A DNA stretch of 64,000 nucleotides from Codonopsis lanceolata (lineage: Eukaryota > Streptophyta > Magnoliopsida > Asterales > Campanulaceae): NCBI GenBank assembly GCA_013146195.2, contig CM028378.1:14925828-14989827 (forward strand), written 5' to 3'. Shown here in pieces: positions 23,696 through 34,174 of the stretch. The position numbers and the translations under genes were made by a program. Numbering within the stretch: position 1 is the stretch's first letter; every line of letters starts with the position of its first letter. The notes below the pieces were generated by a model. It was not told the origin of the DNA and made no database searches. It saw only the letters and a list, made by a program, of their open reading frames with translations.

Positions 23696-24239
23696 CTTGT
23701 GAAAATAACGATAAGGAAATATTTGTCAGGCAGGGCCCCTTCTGCTAATTTTTGCAGGCATCCAAATAATTGCCAAGGAGTTAGATCCTTGTTGCTCGAC
23801 TTATCGGGCATAACTATTTGGTCGCTTTGACGGGGTCTGGCCCTTGGTTGATCATGGTGCGATCAAACCGTTAATAACGTATTCCTAAGGTAGTATATTT
23901 ATTTGAACGAGACTTTTCTCCTTTTGTCCCCGTAGCGAACAAAGTCGTTAAACAATATCGAGCAGTGGGTTGGCACCCCTCTCACATCGAGGCATTCAAA
24001 CTTAGAATACAAGCCAAACACGACCCCACTTTGTTCAATACTCGTCGTGTGAGCAAGGCTTGTCGGATAACAAAGTATATTGAAAACAACAAGGTTGACA
24101 AAAAAATTCAACAAACTTTTTCATTAAAAATTGATTCCACATAATACAATAGATTAACCGCCAATTTAATGATAATACTTTTTCAAATGGCCAGGATGTC
24201 AAAGGTGTTTCAAATCTTTGCCCTCTTGATTTTCTAAGG

Positions 24240-26129
24240 AGTAAGTGCCTTCCCTAATGATTCATGTGACCCTGAACAACCCTTCCCAAATTAGTGACAA
24301 CTTTCCTCGTTCTGCTCGCTGTCTAGTCACCTCGATTTTTCTAACCAATCCCCGATCTGAAATGATCTTCCTCAGACTTTCCTATCGTGACGGGCCTTTG
24401 CCTTCTGTTTGTAATTTACCATTCTAAGTCGGGCTTCCAATCTACGCTCCTCAAGCAGGTCTAGATCAACTGCTCGAGCGAGTTGATTATCTTGTTCGTT
24501 GTAATGAGCAACTCGATAACTTGGGAAGGATGTTTTTGTTGGGATCACGGCCTCCGAACCATAGGTGAGGGCAAAAGGTGTTTCGCCCGTTGAGCCCTTA
24601 CCAGTGTCCTGATTAACCATAAAACTGTGGGCAGCTCATCTGCCTATTTTCCTACTCAAACTTCCAAATTCCTTTTCAACGCGTACATGCAGTGGCAGAT
24701 GGTAGTATACCATTAAGGTGTACATGGACACCGGTCAACCCAAAAAAAGAAAGAGTAAGTTTTTACTTTTTGCAACTGGACCCCTCCAATTTTTCTATTG
24801 GACCACTCCCAATATTCCCCCTAAACTAAAACCTCCTAAGTCAGTAGACAGTTAGTAACTCCTAAAGTTAAAAGTCCTAATCTACTCACAACTTTGGTAC
24901 TTTACTAATTTTTCATAGTTTCATACATTTTTTCTCAATTCACAAATCACACCCTATTTATCCTAAATTAGGATTTTTTTTTTTATTGTGAGTTTTTCGG
25001 TTAACATGTAAAATTGTTGATTTGATTAATTGATTGGTAATTTTGTATAGAAAAACAAGCTTTGGTGCCTTTGAAACTTTGGTTGAGCTTATATTAAAGA
25101 ATTTGAAGATAGAATTTGATTGTTAAAATTATTTGTTGTTTTGTTGAGTTTCTTTGAGTAATTTTTAGCTTTAAAAATTAGGGGGTTTTGTGTTTTTTAA
25201 AAAATTAGTTTACCAATTTGTTACTCATCTCATTTACTTGTGTGTGATTTACTAATTTAAGTAATTTACTTACGACTTGTGTCAGTTCTGTGCAATGTTT
25301 TTAAAATCATTTTGAATATAATAAATTACCGTTAGTTTAAGTTTTTTCGTCTCTTCAATGTGTTAGTGGTTTTGACTTTTGAGGAAATATGGAGATATTT
25401 TTTAAACGAAAATTGTCAAAAATTGGAATTGGTGTAGGCCATGTACGGGGTGCATCGGGTGCTTCTAGTAATAGTTAAAATTTTGGACATCACTTAACCA
25501 TATTTCTGGATCCGCCACTACGTAAAGGATATGTTTGTTCGTAACTTCAACTTGTCCAATATTTCCTTGTGGATGTGTAACTGAAGATTGTCAATGCTTG
25601 ACATACATTCTGGTACATTCTGCTGTAAATTTATCCAAAAATTGGGTGCCATGGTTGGAGACAATGACTTTAGGTAACCCAAACCGACACCAGATGTGGT
25701 CATGCACAAAGTTGAGGACGTTGTTCTCGGTAATAGTGGCCAATAGTTTTTCTTCGATCCACTTGGTGAAGTAATCAATGGCCACAACTGCATATTTGAA
25801 CTGGGATCGTGTGAGGGGAAAAGGTCTATCCCCCACATGTCGAATGGCTAGGCCCCGACTACCGACTTTTGTTCGATTGATGTCAACTTGGGAATGTCTG
25901 CAAAACTCTGACACTTGTCACACTTCTGCACATACAAAGTTACATCTCTTCTCAGTGTGATCCAATAGTATCCAGTGAACAAGATTTTATGTGCTAAAGT
26001 TCGGGCACCTGGATGACCCCCGCATGCCCTTTTGTGAACCTCATATAACAGTGCTTGAGTCATTTCTGGTCGGACACAGCGAAGCATCGATCTGACCTTT
26101 GAACGCTTGTACAAAACTCCTCCGACCAC
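24240..26129 (-). pseudogene. Tat element integrase, split by a hAT insertion
   Basis: The minus-strand N-terminal part (26129-25848) carries the zinc-binding HHCC domain: EVHKRACGGHPGARTLAHKI, then YVQKCDKCQSFADIPK. The core (25914-25518) shows AVVAIDYFTKWIEEKLLATI, then WCRFGLPKVIVSNHGTQFLD, where the family normally has DNGTQF. The C-terminal part (24620-24372) has STGETPFALTYGSEAVIPTK. Frames change between segments. The core is separated from the C-terminus by an 831 bp hAT element at 24690-25520, so no intact enzyme is encoded. Confidence 0.85.
24690..25520. mobile_element. Non-autonomous hAT-like element inside the Tat integrase
   Basis: The ends CAGTGGCAGATGG and GGATCCGCCACTA are inverted; the right end read outward-in is TAGTGGCGGATCC, a common plant hAT terminus. 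The flanking octamers CGTACATG (24682-24689) and CGTAAAGG (25521-25528) agree at six of eight positions, consistent with an aged 8 bp target duplication. Integrase homology resumes on both sides. No transposase is present. Confidence 0.7.
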
Positions 26130-26135
26130 TAAATA

Positions 26136-26705
26136 TCAGCACACCTGATTTCGAATGACTCTTGCTCGATTCTTATCTTCTGGTAGGATACATTGCTCGA
26201 TAAAATCTTTATACTCATCAATCCAGCATCTGCTTGCTGGCTCAATGTCCATCACCATCTCTTTATCAATGGAAGGGGCTTCCAAATGATTAATCATGAC
26301 CGATGGACTTAACATCGAGAGCTCATCATCGGTTATTTTGGAGAGGTAATCTGTTTGCATATTATCTGATGGATCAATTCTTACAATTTCCCAGAATTTG
26401 AATTCTTCAAAATTTCTTTTACTAACTCACAATACTTGACCAAGATAGGGTATGAACTGCATACTCCCCAAGTACTTGATTCACAACCAATTGAGAATCT
26501 GAGTATACAGTAACAAAATCAATGTCCATGTCCAGTGCGAGCTCGAGTCCAATAATCATGTCTTCGTATTCCACTTGGTTGTTAGAGGCTGTGAACTTAA
26601 AACGAATAGCCATTTTGAATTCTTCTTCCTGGTCGGGTGTAACCAGCAAAATGTATTCCTTGCTCCTTGTTTTGCTCACTTCACCATCCACAAACAACTA
26701 CTGAC
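26136..26705 (-). pseudogene. Tat element RNase H and linker
   Basis: The segment at 26697-26422 reads MFVDGEVSKTRSKEYILLV, then FTASNNQVEYEDMIIGLELA and VTVYSDSQLVVNQVLGEY. These hold the RNase H D, E and D positions in the pattern F-x-D-G, N-N-x-A-E-Y-x-A and Y-x-D-S-Q-L-V, the archaic-type domain typical of Tat elements. The first acidic motif is kept. A stop just upstream and a shift at about 26430 separate it from the neighbours. Confidence 0.75.
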
Positions 26706-28000
26706 AATGTGCTAGCTTGATTTTAATAGATTTTTCTTGCTCAACGACCAAACTTGGGGTTGGAACTAATTCTTCCTCATTGTTGGAGAAACTTGTTTCT
26801 ACCAAGAAATCTGCCAACACCTATGCGTTGATAGCTCGTCTTGGCTGATAGTCTATGTGAAATTCGATGAGTTTGATGGACCATCCTAGCATCCTGCCCG
26901 AGAAATCAGATTTGTGCAATATTTTTCTTATTGGAGAATCTGTGTATACAATTATGATGTGCAGAAAAATAGGCTCATAATTTTTTAGCAGCAATGACTA
27001 GAGAGTAGGCCAATTTTTCTACATTGAAATAACAAACCTCCACTAGAATTAGGGCCTTTGAAACATAGTACACATGTTTTTGAACATTCAACTCATCCCT
27101 AACCAAAACGGCGGCCACAGCCTAGTTTGTGGCCGCTAAATACAGATACAGATTCTCTCACGTTGTGGGACTGCTCATTAGAGGTGGTTTACCGAGGTAT
27201 TCCTTGAGTTGTTGGAAGGCATTGGCACATTCTTAAATCCATTCAAATCTTTGGTTACCGTGAAAAACTTTGAAGAATGGCAAACATCGATCAGCCGAAC
27301 GAGATATAAAACGACCAAGAGCAATGACAGTTCCATTTAGTCGAATGTCTTTGATACATCTTGGCGGCTTCATATCGAGTAGAGCTTGGATCTTCTTTAG
27401 GTTAGCTTTAATTCCCCTTTGATTGACCATGAAGCCTAAGAAATTGCCACCTCGGACCCCGAACACATATTTGCTTGGGTTTAGTTTCATGCTATTTTTT
27501 CGTAAATTGGCGAATGTTTCATCTAGGTCCTTGTTGTGGTCTCTACCCTTGGTTTTGATGACCATGTCATCAATGTATGCTTCCATGTTTTGGCTAATCT
27601 GGCGACCAAAAACCTTGTTAACCATACGCTGGTAAGTAGCTCCAATATTCTTCAACCCGAAAGGCATCATTTTGCAACTGTAGAGGCCACCTCCTGCCCG
27701 GAAAGCAATTAGAGCCTTATCCTGCTCGTTCATTTTTACCTGGTGATACCCCGAGTATGCATCTAGGAAGTTAAGCATCTCAAAACCGACTATAGCATCG
27801 ACCAGACTGTCAATGCGAGGTAGGGGGTAGCTATCCTTGTGACAAGTTTTGTTGAGGTCCGTGAAATGAACACTCATCCTCCACTTGCCATTGTTTTTCT
27901 TCAATAATGTCTGCCTTGAACAGTTTTTCTACCTCCTCCTTGATCGCTTCACTTTTCTCGAGAAAACTTCCGATGACGCTATTGTATTAGCCTAAAGGTG
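26706..28000 (-). pseudogene. Tat element reverse transcriptase with RNase H connection
   Basis: The open part 27904-27233 encodes NGKWRMSVHFTDLNKTCHKD, PLPRIDSLVDAIVGFEMLNF, DAYSGYHQVKM, MMPFGLKNIGATYQRMVNKV and the catalytic AYIDDMVIK (YxDD box). This is a Tat-type RT. 26706-27230 carries the degraded connection and primary RNase H remnant with several stops. The frame is lost upstream of 27904. Confidence 0.85.
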
Positions 28001-28448
28001 GTATCCATACTCATATGATGAAAAGCCACCTCTTCACTTACTCCTCTCATGTCATCCACTGTCCAAGCAAACACATTAAGACTTTTCTTGAGTTGTTCGA
28101 TCAGACGTGTTCACTCCTCAGGGGACATTGTCGCCCCAATCTAGATTTTCTGCTCGAGATGAGCATGGTTGATAACTATTTCCTCGAGCTCATCATCTAC
28201 TCGGAATTCTGGTTCCTCGCGAACCTGTAGAGTATCCATCTTAATTTTCTACCCCGGGGCTGATCCTCAGACTGACACTAGAGTTGTATCAACCTATATG
28301 TCCTTTTGTTTTCCTGGCTCCTCAATATCCATATATTGTGGCTGCAAGCTTTCACCCTCCGTTAAAACTCTAATGACGACAAGGCCCTTGGTTTGATAAG
28401 ACTTTTCCTTCTCCGAGATGGTAATTTCTTCGTTGGGAGTAGAAAAAG

Positions 28449-28916
28449 TTATTTTATACTTATTTTTTGGGTATCCCGGACGTATTCCCACATAGCTTGG
28501 GGTTGATTGTGGAGTATCCCAATGTCACTATCGATGTAGAACTTTGCTCGCTCATGGGGTACAAAAATGATCATCTGGAAGCGAGCCATGGAGGGGATAC
28601 CTAAGATAACATTATATGATGATTTCAGGTCAATGACAAGGAAGGTAATGACCTCAATTCTCGTGTGTTCCCCATCGCCGACATACACCTCCAGGTCGAC
28701 CGTGCCTTTGACTCCCACCTTGTGGTTGGTGAACCCTTCCAGAGTTCCCAAATATGGTTTCAGGTGAGCATTAGTGAGACCGATCTCCTTGAAACAATTG
28801 TAATAAAGCACGTCTCGGCAGGTTCCCGTGTCTATCAAAACGCTATGCACTTGCAAGTTGTTAATCAATGCCGAGATAACCAAATGTTGCTCGGATGCCA
28901 GAGTTGTGCTCGTTAA
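28449..28916 (-). pseudogene. Tat element aspartic protease
   Basis: The minus-strand frame 28883-28449 encodes VLIDTGTCRDVLYYNCFKEI, a retropepsin D-T-G active-site region, followed by LGTLEGFTNHKVGVKGTVDL and YNVILGIPSMARFQMI (the I-L-G-x-P element). It lies upstream of RT in element orientation. The open stretch ends at a stop and the link to RT is broken. Confidence 0.75.
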
Positions 28917-28989
28917 CTCACTGTGGGTGAAGTGGATGATCTATTTTCCCACCTGTGTAACCGGTGGCAAACTCATCACTTTCGACAGC

Positions 28990-29288
28990 GAGTATATGTG
29001 TTTTCCCAACTGAGTTGATGTAGGTTCCTCCTTGAGGATCATGTTAACTACCCTTTGTATCTGAGGGGCATTTCCCATATTCCCTCTATTTCATCCCCGA
29101 ACAGGAGGATCACGTCGATTGTTGCCATTGCTGCTACCCTATTTAAACCTATCAAACCGTATTTGATTGATTACGAACTGGATCTCCCTTTTCAGGATAA
29201 TGCACCCTTCGGTGACATGTCTCACATCGTTGTGATAAGCACAAAACTTAATGTTATCTCGATACTGAGTCGTGTCCAGGTTCATGGG
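28990..29288 (-). pseudogene. C-terminal end of Tat gag
   Basis: On the minus strand the sequence includes FCAYHNDVRHVTEGCIILKR, matching the C-x2-H-x-D-x-G-H-x-T-x-x-C cluster at the gag C-terminus of Tat elements. It has drifted and is not a full zinc knuckle. Homology ends abruptly at about 29288. Confidence 0.6.
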
Positions 29289-29873
29289 TGATGTATTGTT
29301 TATTTAACCTTGTAAGTGCACGAGTCAACCGGAGTATAGTTATGCAAAGACAAGGGTCGAATCACAGAGATTTGAGTTTTGAATAATGTAAATTTAACTA
29401 ATCTAATAAAATAAATCAATTAATAACTAATTGGAGGGGTTTGGTTTTTCAAAATTAAATTACCTAAAAAGCAATAAAATAATCTAATTAACAAATCATG
29501 TAAATATGAGATAAATCAAAGTTTGTAAAACGCCTAGGAATTAGGATTCACTTATATATCCATCTTATGTATCAATCAATTAAGGGTTCGTTCACTTACG
29601 TAAAGATTGAAACGCATTGGTCATGGTTTGCAATACTTAGTACCCCGTTTTGGCCATGCTTTCTTGATCCGTCCACATAGCAATTAAGGGTCCACTGAGT
29701 ACACGAAGAACACACGTGGACCTAGATCTACACCTTACCCCAATCAGGAAATCAAAGAGATCTATTTATCACTTAGGTTGACCAGTGTATCACTTATGCG
29801 TACAATTCTGCAGATCATCATACCCAAGAGCCTATACTTCTACAAACGCAACCATTATGCGAGACTTGGATTG
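29289..29873 (-). mobile_element. Fragment of an Athila-like LTR
   Basis: Read on the minus strand, this ~585 bp has the same landmarks in the same order as the end of the Athila LTR at 58036-59276: GTGAACGAACCC, AAGTGAATCCTAATTCCTAG, CTCTGTGATTCGACCCTTG and a CACTTACAAGG-type end. The overall sequence is well diverged, so it belongs to a related but distinct family. It ends with ACAATACATCA at the lower coordinate. Neither a PBS nor internal Athila sequence follows, so it is a truncated LTR or solo-LTR remnant. Confidence 0.6.
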
Positions 29874-29976
29874 GGTTTCTATCCCATAAAATGGGCAACT
29901 GCCAAATGGTAACAATGACGGTAGTGTTCTATAAAGTATACTGAACCATCCCTTCTATAAACAAGGGTGCTCTATA
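29874..29976 (-). repeat. Inverted copy of the tRNase Z upstream sequence (3195-3290)
   Basis: Its reverse complement contains GAGCACCCTTGTTTATAGAA, GGTTCAGTATACTTTATAGA, CACTACCGTCATTGTTACCA and GGGATAGAAACCCAATCC in the same order as 3195-3290. It has an extra TTTGGCAGTTGCCC. It lies exactly between the Athila-like LTR fragment and the break of the Ogre gag. Confidence 0.75.
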
Positions 29977-30911
29977 GTATTGGCAGCTATAGCCTCAAAG
30001 CTAGCTCCCCTTGACTGCATACCAGTGGAATAAGATTTTAAGTGGGATATAGGGTATCCAGTCCCATCAAATTTTTCTATGTCGAAAATTTTGAATTTTA
30101 AAGGCAATACTGCTGAAGGTTGTAATGCCAGTGCCCGCGTAGAAAATTCCCCTTTGTTGAGAAGTTTGAGCATCATGGTCTTCATATTTTCCATGTCAAC
30201 CTCCATTTTGGTGGCTGGGGGAGTTGGCTTTTGGTATATGCTGGCAGGATTAGGGAAAGCTGGGTTAATTTCTGGCTGCGGTATCTGGTAAGGATTTTGG
30301 GTTGGATATGGATTTTGGGTTGGATACGGATTCTGGGTTGGTGTATTTTGGGCTGGATAAGGATTCTGGGCTGGTGTAACTTGGGAAAGATAAGGATTTT
30401 GGGTTGGTGGATTATTGATGGTTTTGGCTGGGCAGCCAGGATCATTATAAGGTAAATAAGTGGTAACTTGGCCTGGCGGGTTATAACTTTGTGGGTCTAT
30501 ATGTGGGCTATTTTGGAGTGGGTTGGTTATGGGAAAAGGGAGGTCATTTGGGCTTTGGGGAATATTGGTGCTTGGGAAAGGATATGGAGAATAGGACGGG
30601 TAAGGGTTGATATTTGGGTAGCAGAGACTTGGTAGAGGATTTGGATTTGGGGTATCGGCAGTATTTGGTGGGTTATTGTTTGGCTAAGTTGGGTTTGGAG
30701 GTACATGGGATGTTGATGCTTCCTGGGGGACTGCAGGGGAAGAGTTCACCTCACCATTGGATTTTAAACTTTGCACCAGACTAGCCATTTGGCTCATCAT
30801 ACGATCAGTCGATGCACCCAACTTTTGGTCTAACCATTCATGCATCATTTGGAGTCGGGCGTACGGAGCCCCTATGCGTACCCATAGCGGATTGCTCACT
30901 TTCGCTACCAT
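29977..30911 (-). pseudogene. Ogre element C gag relic
   Basis: The minus-strand start MVAKVSNPLWVRIGAPYARL precedes MHEWLDQKLGASTDRMMSQM and VPQEASTSHVPPNPT, nearly the same as element B gag at 53848. A stop follows. Later frames encode an N-P-Y-P/Q-P-K-I proline-rich repeat (30182-30445) and STRALALQPSAVLPLKFKIF then EKFDGTGYPISHLKSYSTGM (30206-29990). The reading frame is interrupted several times and homology ends at 29977. Confidence 0.8.
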
Positions 30912-31464
30912 CTTTGCTCGGATGCGTACCTTACAGGCGGATTACGCCCTTGCGATCGATCGATACCCTCTCAGTCGATTTACGCACTTATTTCCCGTAT
31001 CAACCGGCCAGTGCTATCTCTGCCTTTCCAAATTCGGGCCAAGTTTCTGAGGAAAATGGGTTATGGAGGTATCAAAAGGTTGGCTGAAGGCTTTCTGGGC
31101 TTGGAGTATAGGGTGCCTTTATTAGTATATTTTATTATTATTTATTTTCCCTACATTTGACCGGATAAGCACCTGCTTTATTTTGACGGTCTCAGGACTT
31201 TTCCTGGAACAGTGGATTCTTTCTCCAGAGTATAGGACCAACGTATTCCACTTGTCTTTCGACTCCCCAAGATCGGACTGATCCCAGGCGAAGGGCCTAT
31301 ACTCTTTCGAGGATCCACCATTTGAAATGGTCTAGGTCGAGCATCAAAGAATAATAAATCAGCCCCTGTGTATTTATTTTTTATTTTTATGCGCGCTTAT
31401 TTTTTCATCATTTTTTTTTACTGATAATTTTTTTTTGCTTGCGCATTTATTATTATTATTTTTC

Positions 31465-31467
<3 letters not shown>

Positions 31468-31521
<54 letters not shown>
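31468..31521. repeat. (TA)n microsatellite
   Basis: About 25 TA units lie in the leader of Ogre element C. Copy B has no equivalent run at the matching place. Confidence 0.9.
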
Positions 31522-31522
<1 letters not shown>

Positions 31523-32356
31523 ATTGACTTCTTTTTTTCATCATTTTTTTTTTGGGGCTGACTCACGATTCAAAGATGCAAAAACCGGTCAGTCTTTGAA
31601 GTGTCCTGAGAATCTATATGCATTCTAACATTGGCTTATGCAGGGGGTAGGCTGGCCATGACATAGGGTAGCAGTTCGGAATATACCTATATGCGTGCAC
31701 GTGTGTGCGGTATCTAAAAAAACAGTAAAAACTTTATTATTATTTTTTGTCAGATATATAGACAGAAAATAAAACAGATATGGCATGTCTTGCTGTTATG
31801 CGTGGATTTTCTCGGCTTTTTAGTTTGAGCGCGAGCAAGCAAGCACATCACATTAAGAAATAGAAAGAAAAGCGGGGAATCTATCTATTCCTATTAATTA
31901 CAAATTGGTCATATATCCCCAAAATTAAATGACAGAATGAATACAAATATATACATATTTTGCGGAATAATAAAAATAATAAACAGAAATAAATAATAAT
32001 ACAGAGCCGAAAATAAAGCCCCGGCCCTTTTATTGTGTTGCCCGGAATTTTATTGCAAACACATATATATGACATATGCATATATATATTTTTTGGAAAC
32101 TTTTTTTTTGAGATTTTTTTTTTGCTTTTTTTTAAAAAAGAATATTTTTAAATATACATGTAACAATTATCGGAACGAAACTGCTGCAAGATGGAGGATC
32201 ATATCCACAAATATAGGCACGGATGTATAGGAACGCAATATTCAAATGCATAAATTAATATAACAAGCATACTTTAGCCAGAAATAAATAAAAACAAAAA
32301 AAAATAATGAGTCTAGCCCTCCATTTTATTTAAAATAAAATGATCTCCCCAGCAGC

Positions 32357-33367
32357 TGTGGGTTCCCGGGAAATGCGCCCGTGCCCCGCGCGCCCTTGGA
32401 TAGGGGTGCGCGTATGTGCGGATGCGGGACACCACTGCTCTCATTCCATCCTCCCTTGTTTAGGGGAGAACGAAATTAATAGTACGAGAGGAGTGCTGTC
32501 TAAGATAGCGCGTTGAAATGCGCCTCGATTGCCTTTAGTGGATTTTTGATCCAATATGGGAACTTTTGGGTTTCCCGCATCCAATTATCCCTTGTTTAGG
32601 GGATATCAGGATATGAGAATGCATCACCCTTTCATTCCCATCTTCCTTTTTTTAGGAAAAAACAGAAAAGTGCAAAAAAGGATGTTGCGACACCCCCACT
32701 ATGGATTTTATAAAAATAGTCTTATGGTCTATTTTGGATCACTATGGGAGCTTTGGATTTTCCGCATCAAGTTATCCCTTGTTTTGGAGATACCAGGATA
32801 TGAGAATACATCACCCTTTCATTCTCATTCTCCTTTTATAGGGGAAAACAGGAAAGTGCAAGAAAGGAGTGTTGCGAGGCCCCACTGGATCCAAAATGTT
32901 TTAGAGTCGCCATCTTTATTTTAAGACAAAATAAAGCCAAAAAAAAAACCAAAGATTGTAAAACGGGTTCGGAGGCTAAGTTACGAGTTGGGAAAGTGCT
33001 AGGCACCCAACTCGCCCTTTCGGTCTCAAAAGTGGTTTTTGGCTAAAGTATGCTTTTTGTTATATTTATTTAGCAAATAAATAAAGCATTAAATGACTGG
33101 AAAATAAAAGCAAATACATCTGCGGCTACATTATTTACGGACTTGCAGCCGTTTCCTTACAATAATTACAAATATATTTAAAAATATTTGGCCATTATAA
33201 CGGCTCTTTTACATAATATTTTCTAACTAAATCCGGGCAGCACAACGGCTTATATTTGCTACATTGGGACGGATTTAAAGAACAACTTTATAAAAAAATA
33301 ACGCCCTTAAAGGCTATTACCTTTTAGAGCGAGTGTGCTCGCTCTGTCCTTCAGGGAGAGGGAGTCT

Positions 33368-33461
<94 letters not shown>

Positions 33462-34174
33462 GATTTGGCAGAATGACTGCTTATTTGTGGTGGTTTTGGC
33501 TCGCTCACTCGGGCAGAATGACGGCTTATTTGTGGTAGTTTTGGCCTTTTAAATCGGGCAGAACAACTGCTCTTTCCACGATTTTTGGACCGGGGAAGTA
33601 GGGTGGAAACCTAGCTGGGGGGCTAAGGCTCACTTTAACCGGTGGGTTTTAAGTTTGGAGGAGTTTTGGCAGGGTTTTGAGGCTTCGGAGGGATTACTCA
33701 CTATCTCACTTCGCTCTCTATTCTTTCAGCGTAACGAGAATGCGAAAAGCTTTGCGGAAGAAAAGGTGTGTTGAAGGCCGACCCCGAAGGCTCTATTTAT
33801 AGCCTGGGATGAGGATTCATCGGGGATTAAAATTTCTCCCTTCACGCTTCATCGCATTGTACAGACCGCGGAAAAAATTGGACTTTACGGCAAACTGTAG
33901 CAGTTCTGTAGCATCTTTAAGAGCACTGTGGACAACTCTGGGCACCACCCACATTCAATCTTGGCGCCACTCCCACTTCCTCCATGGGTGGCGCCAACTT
34001 TGCTTTGGTTCTTTCTTTTTTTGACATTTTAACCCATGCATTTCACTATTTTGCGCATCCTGCTTTGTCCTTTTGCATTTTCAACCCTGAAACTTGACAT
34101 TTGTTAATGTTTTAACAGGTCTTGATATTTTATGTCATGTTACATACCAGGGGTACGAAATTGGGGTGTCTACA
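32357..34174 (-). repeat. 5' LTR of Ogre element C (~1.8 kb)
   Basis: The minus-strand LTR starts TGTAGACACCCCAATTTCGT at 34174 and ends in CCCACA at 32357, just before a shortened primer-site region (CTGCTGGGGAGATC). A TATAAATAG box in LTR orientation lies at about 33794-33802. It contains a (CAA)n expansion at 33368-33460 and about three ~180 bp subrepeats carrying CCCCTAAACAAGGGA-type palindromes between 32380 and 32890. Confidence 0.8.
33368..33460. repeat. (GTT)31 trinucleotide repeat in LTR C
   Basis: About 31 uninterrupted TTG units (CAA on the element strand) occupy a position where LTR B has only short CAACAACAA and CAGCAGCAG runs (near 51275 and 51350). The polyglutamine frame it creates is not a gene. 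Confidence 0.95.

Larger units (their letters stand above)
19506..29288 (-). mobile_element. Tat-lineage Ty3/gypsy retrotransposon, 5'-truncated, with antisense accessory ORF
   Basis: On the minus strand the order is gag end, protease, RT, RNase H, integrase, then an antisense ORF region, polypurine tract and 3' LTR. This layout, with an additional ORF in antisense between pol and the 3' LTR, is known for part of the Tat lineage (Retand-like). The 5' LTR and most of gag are missing: homology stops at 29288, where an unrelated LTR fragment begins. A hAT element sits in the integrase. All coding parts are broken by stops or frameshifts, so the element is not autonomous. Confidence 0.8.
29977..34174 (-). 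mobile_element. Ogre-like Ty3/gypsy element C, truncated within gag
   Basis: A complete 5' LTR (34174-32357), untranslated leader (32356 to about 30912) and part of gag are present on the minus strand. They match the plus-strand Ogre copies at 48186-58035. Pol is absent. The element lies within a copia element, whose sequence resumes at 34175. The leader contains a (TA)n run at 31470-31520 and AT-rich DNA. Confidence 0.8.

Noticed and set aside
33317..33508. Polyglutamine-rich reading frame
   Set aside because: It is created by the (GTT)31 microsatellite in an LTR; there is no gene context.
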